A stretch of 27,330 bases of DNA. Source: JBBSVE01 sp038233815. GTDB lineage: Bacteria; Pseudomonadota; Alphaproteobacteria; Rhodobacterales; Rhodobacteraceae. Below, piece after piece: positions 22,981 through 27,330 of the stretch (the stretch's first letter is position 1; the number at the start of each line of letters is the position of its first letter). The position numbers were made by a program, and so were the translations under genes. Location of the stretch: NCBI GenBank assembly GCA_038233815.1, contig JBBSVE010000030.1, forward strand, positions 1-27,330, read 5' to 3'. A model generated the notes under the pieces. The model was given only the letters and a program-made list of their open reading frames with translations. It did no database searches and was not told the DNA's origin.

Positions 22981-23963
22981 GGCGCGCGCGCGGCATGACG
23001 CTGCGCCTGCCAGGCGGGCAGGCCGGTGCCCAGAAGGATCAGCAGACCGACCGTCACCGACTGCCAGGTGTTTGGAATGCCGATCACGATCAGCGAGTTC
23101 TGCACCAGCACGATCAGCGCCACCCCCAGAAGCGTCCCCGTCAGCGTCCCGTATCCCCCCGCCAGCCGCGCGCCGCCCAGAACCACGGCGGCGATCACCG
23201 ACAGCTCCGACCCCACGAGGTCGAACGGGTTCGCGACCCGCGCCATCGAGGCATGGACCGTCCCCGCAAGCCCCGCCAGCGCACCCACGTAGATATAGAC
23301 GAAGGCCTGCACGCCGCGCACGTTGATACCGATCCGGCGCGCGCTTTCCACCGATCCGCCGATCGCGAAGATCGCGCGGCCGAGCATGGTCTTCTGCAGG
23401 ATCGCCCAGGTCACGACCACCACCGCCACGGTGATGAGGAACGCCCCGTGCAGCGAGTAGAAGCTGCCGTCGGCGTTGGTGCCGCGCAGCATCATCATGC
23501 GCCCGAACTCCCGCATCCCCGGCGGCAGGGTGGTGATCTGGCGGCTGCCCACGAAGGTCAGCATGAAGCCCCGGAAGACCGACAGCGTGCCCAGCGTCAC
23601 GATCAGCGTCGGCAGGCCGAAGCCCGCGATCAGAACCGCATTGACTGCACCGAGCCCCGCACCCACCGCCGATCCGATCAAAAGCGCGCCCCACCACGGC
23701 ATCCACGGCATCGCGGCGTTCAGCACCATCGCCGTCACATACATCGTGAAGGCGGCGACGGCGGTGAAGCTCACGTCGATCCCGCCGGAGATCAGGACCA
23801 GCATCGCCCCCACCGCGAAAATCGTCATCACGATGGAGGACCGCAACAGATCGGTCAGCGTCGGCAGCGACAGGAATCGCGGGTCGGACAGCGACGCCAG
23901 AATGCAGAAAGCGACGATGACCAGCGCCACCAGCACCTCGTTGCGTGCGAGCAGGCGCGCCAT
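22977..23963 (-). CDS. Sugar ABC transporter permease (ribose type), first subunit
   Basis: This 328-residue RbsC-family permease has the conserved VLISGGIDVSFTAVAAFTMYV (the usual DLSVG reads DVSFT), GLPTLIVTLGTLSVFRGFML and VIAAVVLGGARLAGGYGTLTG. Two starts touch the ATPase stop: GTG at 23966 (GTGA overlap) and ATG at 23963 (TGATG). ATG is chosen, but the longer form adds only one residue. The stop overlaps the next permease by 4 nt. The substrate is unknown; context suggests a small sugar, polyol or ketose. Confidence 0.9.
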   Translation of the reverse strand: MARLLARNEVLVALVIVAFCILASLSDPRFLSLPTLTDLLRSSIVMTIFAVGAMLVLISGGIDVSFTAVAAFTMYVTAMVLNAAMPWMPWWGALLIGSAVGAGLGAVNAVLIAGFGLPTLIVTLGTLSVFRGFMLTFVGSRQITTLPPGMREFGRMMMLRGTNADGSFYSLHGAFLITVAVVVVTWAILQKTMLGRAIFAIGGSVESARRIGINVRGVQAFVYIYVGALAGLAGTVHASMARVANPFDLVGSELSVIAAVVLGGARLAGGYGTLTGTLLGVALIVLVQNSLIVIGIPNTWQSVTVGLLILLGTGLPAWQAQRHAARAP

Positions 23964-25444
23964 CACGAGGCGAGCCTGTGGGCGAGGTCGGTCTCATCGG
24001 TGTCGGTCGGGGCCAGCATCTCGGTCACCGTTCCGTCCTTCATCACCAAAAGCCGGTGGCAGGTGCCGATCAGCTCCGGCAGGTCGTCGGAGATCACGAC
24101 GACGCCCAGCCCCTGGCGCGCAAGATCGCGGATGATGTCGTGGATCTCCGCTTTCGAGCCGACATCGACGCCGACGCTCGGCCCGTTCAGCACCAGCACC
24201 CGCGGCGCTCGCGCGAGCCAGCGGGCGAGCACGACGCGCTGCTGGTTGCCGCCCGACAGCGCGCGCACCGGCGCCTCCACCGACGGCGCCTTGACGCGAA
24301 GGCGGGCAAGCCAGTCCGAGGCCTCCGCCCAGAGGGCCGTCAGATCCAGCATCCCGCCGCCGCCATGCGCGTCGAGCCGGCCCACGCCGACGTTGCGCGA
24401 GATGGATTGGGTGAGGAACAGCCCCTCGGTCAGCCGGTCCTCGGGGACATAGCCGATCCCCGCGCGCGCCGCCGCCAGCGGATCGCCGAGCGGCACCGGC
24501 GCACCGCCCAGCGTGATCGTCCCCGCATCCGCCCCCACCAGCCCGAAGAGCGCCTTGGCCAGTGCCGTCCGCCCCGACCCCAGAAGGCCGGAGATGCCCA
24601 GCACCTCCCCCGCGCGCAGATCGAAGCCGATGTCGTGGAACGCGCCCGCGCGCGACAGCCCGCGCACCTGCATCAGCACGGGCGCATCCGAGGCCAGCGC
24701 GCCTGCCGGGGCATCGCCTACGTCCCGCCCGGTCATGTGGCGGGTGAGAGACGCCGCGTCGAAGTCCCGCGCCGGACCCTCCACCACCTTGGCCCCGTTT
24801 CTGAGCACCACGACCTTTTCGCAGACCTCCAGCACCTCGGCCAGCTTGTGGGAGACGAAGAGCACCGCCACCCCGTCCGCCTTCAGCCGTCGGATGATGC
24901 CCAGAAGGCCGCGCACCTCGCGGTCGGTCAGCGCGGTCGTCGGCTCGTCCATGATGATGAGGCGGGCATCGCGGGCCAGCGCACGGCAGATCGCCACGAG
25001 CTGTTTGTGCGCGACCGACAGCGTTTCCACTCGCGCTTCGGGATCGAGCATCACGCCAACGCGCTCCAGCGCCGCGCGCGCGATCGTGCGGCTGCGTGCG
25101 GCGCTGTGGATGCGCCGATGCGCACCAAGTTCGGCGCTGAAGGCGATGTTCTCGGCCACCGTAAGGTTCGGGAAGAGGCTGAAATCCTGAAAGATCACCA
25201 TCACGCCCGCGTCGGCCGACAGGCGCGGTGTCAGGACCCCCTGGCGCGCGCCGTTGAACGTGATCTCCGCCCGGTCGGGCTGCTCCACCCCCGCGAGGAT
25301 CTTGATGAGCGTCGATTTGCCCGACCCGTTCTCCCCCGCAAGGCAGACCGCCTCGCCCGCGCCGATGGAAAAGCCCACGTCATCGAGCGCAGTAATGCCG
25401 GCATAAGTTTTCGTGACGCCCGACAGGGTGATGAAATCGGCCAT
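23963..25444 (-). CDS. Sugar ABC transporter double ATP-binding protein with degenerate second Walker B
   Basis: This 493-residue tandem ABC ATPase is of the sugar type. Domain 1 has Walker A GENGSGKS at 37-44, a degenerate signature LSVAHKQLVAICRAL and an intact Walker B LIIMDEPTTAL. Domain 2 has a degenerate Walker A (GLLGSGRT), a good signature LSGGNQQRVVLARWL, but Walker B reads VLVLNGPSVGVD: Asn420 and Gly421 replace the Mg-binding Asp and catalytic Glu. Only the composite site made of domain 1 Walker motifs and the domain 2 signature should hydrolyse ATP. ATG 25444 is chosen; an in-frame TTG at 25462 lies nearer the hairpin. It is the second gene of the DhaKL operon. Confidence 0.9.
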   Translation of the reverse strand: MADFITLSGVTKTYAGITALDDVGFSIGAGEAVCLAGENGSGKSTLIKILAGVEQPDRAEITFNGARQGVLTPRLSADAGVMVIFQDFSLFPNLTVAENIAFSAELGAHRRIHSAARSRTIARAALERVGVMLDPEARVETLSVAHKQLVAICRALARDARLIIMDEPTTALTDREVRGLLGIIRRLKADGVAVLFVSHKLAEVLEVCEKVVVLRNGAKVVEGPARDFDAASLTRHMTGRDVGDAPAGALASDAPVLMQVRGLSRAGAFHDIGFDLRAGEVLGISGLLGSGRTALAKALFGLVGADAGTITLGGAPVPLGDPLAAARAGIGYVPEDRLTEGLFLTQSISRNVGVGRLDAHGGGGMLDLTALWAEASDWLARLRVKAPSVEAPVRALSGGNQQRVVLARWLARAPRVLVLNGPSVGVDVGSKAEIHDIIRDLARQGLGVVVISDDLPELIGTCHRLLVMKDGTVTEMLAPTDTDETDLAHRLAS

Positions 25445-25465
25445 GAAAGCTCTTCGCTGCAAAGC

Positions 25466-25496
25466 GCGCGCCCCGGAGTCCGGCTCCGGAGCGCGC
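25466..25496 (-). promoter_or_regulatory. Intercistronic hairpin between the sugar binding-protein and ATPase genes
   Basis: GCGCGCCCCGGAG (25466-25478) and CTCCGGAGCGCGC (25484-25496) pair over 13 positions with one mismatch around a 5-nt loop. On the transcribed strand it begins 5 nt after the binding-protein stop and fills most of the 57-nt gap before the ATPase ATG. It is expected to stabilise the upstream binding-protein message or to terminate part of the transcripts. No T-run. Confidence 0.6.
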
Positions 25497-25501
25497 GGGG
25501 A

Positions 25502-26485
25502 TCAGAACGGATAGTCGGCCATGTTGTCCTTGTTCACGTTCACCCAAGCCTGCCCGTAGATCACCTTGCCGTCGAGCTTGATCTTCTCATACCCGGTCTG
25601 GCCCAGATCCTGCCCGTCGGTCACTTCCTTGCCGTCGAGCACCATCTGCGCGACCTCGTTCATCACGTAGCCCGCGACGGCCGGGTCCCAGAAGCCGATC
25701 CCGTCGACCGCCCCGGTATCGAGATACTGCTTGGCGATGGACGGCAGGGAGGTGCCGAACACGCAGGTCTTGTCGGCCAGACCGCGCTCCTCCACCGCGA
25801 GCCCGATGCCCGCCACGTCGGTGGAGGCGGAGCCCTGCATCCCCTTCACGTCGGGGAATGCGCGTAGCACCTCCTGCGCCTTCTCATAGGCTTTCTGCTG
25901 GTCGTCGAAGGTCTCGTTCCGGTCGCCCACCAGCGTCATGTTCGGGAAGTTCGCTTTCTGGTAGGCGACGGCACCGTCGACCCACTGGTTGTGCGTCTGG
26001 CTGGTGAGCGAGCCCACGAAGACCGCATATTCGCCCTCGCCCTTCATGCATTCGCCCATCTGCTTCATCAGATTGGCGCCGAAATCCTCGTTCTTGAAGG
26101 CCTCGATGTCGTAGCTGGTATTTGCCTGGCTCGCCGCCTCGTGGGTGACGACGACGATGCCCGCGTCCTGCGCGCGCTTCAGGACCGGCTCCAGCGCCTC
26201 CGGGCTCATCGGCACGACGGCGAGCGCGTTGACCTTCTGCGCGATCATGTCCTCGATCAGCGCGGCCTGCTGCTGCGGATCGGCCTGCGCGGGGCCGACC
26301 TGGAACGCGTCGGTGCCGGTATCCTTGGCGTATGTCTTGACGCCCTCCTCCATCCGGTTGAACCACTGGATGCCCGCGATCTTGACCACGGTGGCGATCT
26401 TGGTCTGCGCCATCGCAGCCGCCGGTCCCAGGACGAGCACCGAGACGGTCGCGGCCAGCGCCGTCAGTCTTTTGGCATGGGTCAT
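25502..26485 (-). CDS. LsrB/RhaS-family sugar ABC transporter substrate-binding protein
   Basis: This 327-residue periplasmic binding protein of the Peripla_BP_4 family has a signal peptide ending near Ala26 (AMA-QT). Lys35 in VVKIAG aligns with the ligand lysine of the AI-2 receptor LsrB, and the regions around HNQWVDGA and the C-terminal NKDNMADYPF also resemble it. Most other LsrB AI-2 contacts differ: Glu for Asp in THEAAS, and Thr-His for Asp-Gln in SQTHNQW, as aligned by eye. AI-2 is therefore an unlikely ligand. A GGGAGGAAG ribosome site precedes the ATG. First gene of the operon and divergent from the SorC-type regulator. The ligand is probably a small polyol or ketose that feeds the DhaKL kinase. 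Confidence 0.88.
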   Translation of the reverse strand: MTHAKRLTALAATVSVLVLGPAAAMAQTKIATVVKIAGIQWFNRMEEGVKTYAKDTGTDAFQVGPAQADPQQQAALIEDMIAQKVNALAVVPMSPEALEPVLKRAQDAGIVVVTHEAASQANTSYDIEAFKNEDFGANLMKQMGECMKGEGEYAVFVGSLTSQTHNQWVDGAVAYQKANFPNMTLVGDRNETFDDQQKAYEKAQEVLRAFPDVKGMQGSASTDVAGIGLAVEERGLADKTCVFGTSLPSIAKQYLDTGAVDGIGFWDPAVAGYVMNEVAQMVLDGKEVTDGQDLGQTGYEKIKLDGKVIYGQAWVNVNKDNMADYPF

Positions 26486-26504
26486 TCTCTTCCTCCCTGA
26501 AGAT

Positions 26505-26518
26505 GCCCCTTACGGGGC
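26505..26518 (-). promoter_or_regulatory. Small 5'-UTR hairpin before the binding-protein gene
   Basis: GCCCC and GGGGC form a 5-bp stem with a 4-nt loop, about 20 nt upstream of the binding-protein ATG and next to its ribosome site. It may influence translation or mRNA stability. It is short, and such stems arise by chance in GC-rich DNA. Confidence 0.25.
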
Positions 26519-26599
26519 GGATATGATCGGGCAGCCGAACCGTCCGCCCCCGCGCTGAGGGCGCCGTTTCTGCACTTGCAATGCCGCGTCGCAACATCT

Positions 26600-26614
26600 G
26601 TGCATGTCCTGCAC
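26600..26614. promoter_or_regulatory. Inverted repeat in the divergent promoter region
   Basis: GTGCA-TGTCC-TGCAC is a perfect 5-bp inverted repeat with a 5-nt spacer in the 194-nt region between the binding-protein gene and the SorC-type regulator. It lies on the side of the sugar operon and is a candidate operator for it. A third TGCAC copy lies nearby at 26566-26570 in direct orientation with the right arm. Confidence 0.3.
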
Positions 26615-26627
26615 GATTGTGTTATGC

Positions 26628-26661
26628 GTTGACGCGGAGGTCGGTCAACCGATAAATCGGT
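26628..26661 (+). promoter_or_regulatory. Promoter of the SorC-type regulator with overlapping palindromes
   Basis: TTGACG (26629-26634) and ATAAAT (26652-26657), spaced 17 nt, form the best sigma-70-like promoter in the window. Transcription would start near 26664, about 16 nt before the regulator ATG at 26680. Two inverted repeats overlay it: GTTGAC (26628-26633) with GTCAAC (26644-26649), and ACCGAT-AA-ATCGGT (26648-26661) centred on the -10. This layout suggests autorepression by the regulator. Confidence 0.5.
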
Positions 26662-26679
26662 CCCCATGCGGAGCCTGCC

Positions 26680-27330
26680 ATGACCCTTCCTCGCGCGGAC
26701 CACGACGACCGGCTGCAGGCGGCCTGGCTTTACCATGTCGGCCGGATGAGCCAGGAGGAGGTCAGCCGCCAGCTCGGCGTATCGCGTTTCAAGGTACTGC
26801 GACTTCTGGCAGAGGCGCGTGACCACGGCCTCGTCCGCGTGACGCTGGAGCATGAGACGACGGATACGCTTCGCCTCGCGGCACGGTTGGCGGAAGCGTT
26901 CGGTCTGACCGAGGTGCAGGTCGCCCCGATGCCCGCCGAAGGGTCGGACGACGTGGCCCGCCGGGCGGTGGGGATCGTGGCCGCGGGATTTCTCGTGCGG
27001 ATCGGGCGAGGCGACGCGCCGCTTGCCATTGGGGTCGGCTGGGGGCGCACCCTGCTGGCCATGACGCAGGCGCTGACGGGTTTGCGCAATCCCAACCTCT
27101 GCTTTGTCTCGCTGATGGGAGCGATGGCGCGAACCGGGGACACCAGCCCGTTCGACGTCTGCACGCGGCTTGCGGCCCAGACCGGCGGCTCGGCGATGTT
27201 CCTGCCCGCCCCGTTCCTCACCGACGACGAAGCGGCCTGCCGGATTGTGCTCGCCCAGCGACTGGTGCGCGAGACGCTGAGCGCCGCCGCCGCCGCTCCT
27301 TACGCGATCATCGGTCTGGGCGATTGCTCG
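26680..27330 (+). CDS. SorC/LsrR-family sugar-binding transcriptional regulator, 3' end missing
   Basis: The frame is open from ATG 26680 to the window end (217 codons); family members are about 310-320 residues, so roughly 100 are missing. An N-terminal helix-turn-helix lies at about 23-44 (MSQEEVSRQLGVSRFKVLRLLAEA). The start of the effector domain has GVGWGRTLLAMTQAL and LMGAMARTGD, the phosphosugar-binding region of the SorC/DeoR-like effector fold. An in-frame earlier start is not available; the ATG at 26666 is in another frame. It is divergent from the sugar ABC-DhaKL operon and is its likely regulator, sensing a phosphorylated intermediate, as LsrR and EryD do. Confidence 0.88.
   Translation, partial: MTLPRADHDDRLQAAWLYHVGRMSQEEVSRQLGVSRFKVLRLLAEARDHGLVRVTLEHETTDTLRLAARLAEAFGLTEVQVAPMPAEGSDDVARRAVGIVAAGFLVRIGRGDAPLAIGVGWGRTLLAMTQALTGLRNPNLCFVSLMGAMARTGDTSPFDVCTRLAAQTGGSAMFLPAPFLTDDEAACRIVLAQRLVRETLSAAAAAPYAIIGLGDCS

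Noticed and set aside
25445..25462. TTG start for the sugar ATPase giving six extra residues
   Set aside because: TTG starts are rare, and the ATG at 25444 gives the usual N-terminus and has a GAAGAGC element upstream.
23945..25867. 640-codon open frame on the (+) strand across the sugar ATPase
   Set aside because: It is the antisense shadow of the double ATPase and of the binding-protein gene; composition is biased and no motif is present.
20340..27330. Interpretation of the last operon as an AI-2 (lsr) uptake and processing system
   Set aside because: No LsrK, LsrF or LsrG is present, and the LsrB ligand residues are mostly not conserved; only the transporter type and regulator class agree.
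1..27330. tRNA, rRNA, CRISPR, insertion-sequence or phage features
   Set aside because: None of the expected repeats, cloverleaf-like segments, transposase or integrase motifs was seen; the window is almost fully filled by transport and catabolic genes.

Overview
The window is a GC-rich, densely coded stretch from an alphaproteobacterium, most likely a Rhodobacteraceae (Roseobacter-group) species. The pointers are a rhizobial/rhodobacterial type L-rhamnose operon (rhaSTPQUK with a fused RhaD and a Pseudomonas-type RhaI), an AztABC-like zinc importer behind a Zur-like box, a VPLPA-CTERM surface protein, and pervasive 4-nt ATGA gene overlaps. It reads as a nutrient-uptake region: five ABC import systems, two of them joined to catabolic genes. 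No tRNA, rRNA, CRISPR array, insertion sequence or prophage gene was seen, and no gene-free stretch exceeds about 200 nt.

Layout. 1-2876 (+): the 3' end of a dipeptide/oligopeptide importer (dppB partial, dppC, dppD, dppF). 2924-5629 (+): a Zur-like operator, a 32-residue single-helix peptide and an AztABC-like zinc importer. 5727-8687 (+): a polar amino acid ABC importer (binding protein, two permeases, ATPase). This converges on 8684-14884 (-): the rhamnose transport arm rhaS-T-P-Q-U-K. Divergent from rhaS, 15063-19515 (+) carries rhaD, rhaI and an aldo/keto reductase. 19560-20267 (-): an AT-richer gene for a secreted VPLPA-CTERM protein. 20340-26485 (-): a second ribose/LsrB-type sugar ABC operon ending in a two-subunit dihydroxyacetone-kinase-like enzyme (DhaK, DhaL). 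A divergent SorC/LsrR-family regulator (26680 to the window end) is its likely controller.

How they work together. L-rhamnose would be bound by RhaS, imported by RhaT/P/Q, interconverted between anomers by RhaU, isomerised by RhaI, phosphorylated by RhaK and cleaved and oxidised by RhaD to DHAP and lactate. The reductase is a plausible accessory enzyme for an aldehyde intermediate. In the DhaKL operon an unknown small polyol or ketose would be imported and a ketose phosphorylated. That kinase is a divergent two-chain form with no PTS phosphodonor (DhaM) nearby, and its ABC ATPase has lost the Walker B Asp and catalytic Glu of its second domain. This operon is the least predictable part of the window.

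A recurring structural feature: in all three operons where a binding-protein gene precedes the other transporter genes, a GC-rich hairpin sits within about 5-13 nt downstream of the binding-protein stop codon. A perfect palindrome lies inside rhaI, at a place where the protein appears about five residues longer than a remembered homologue.
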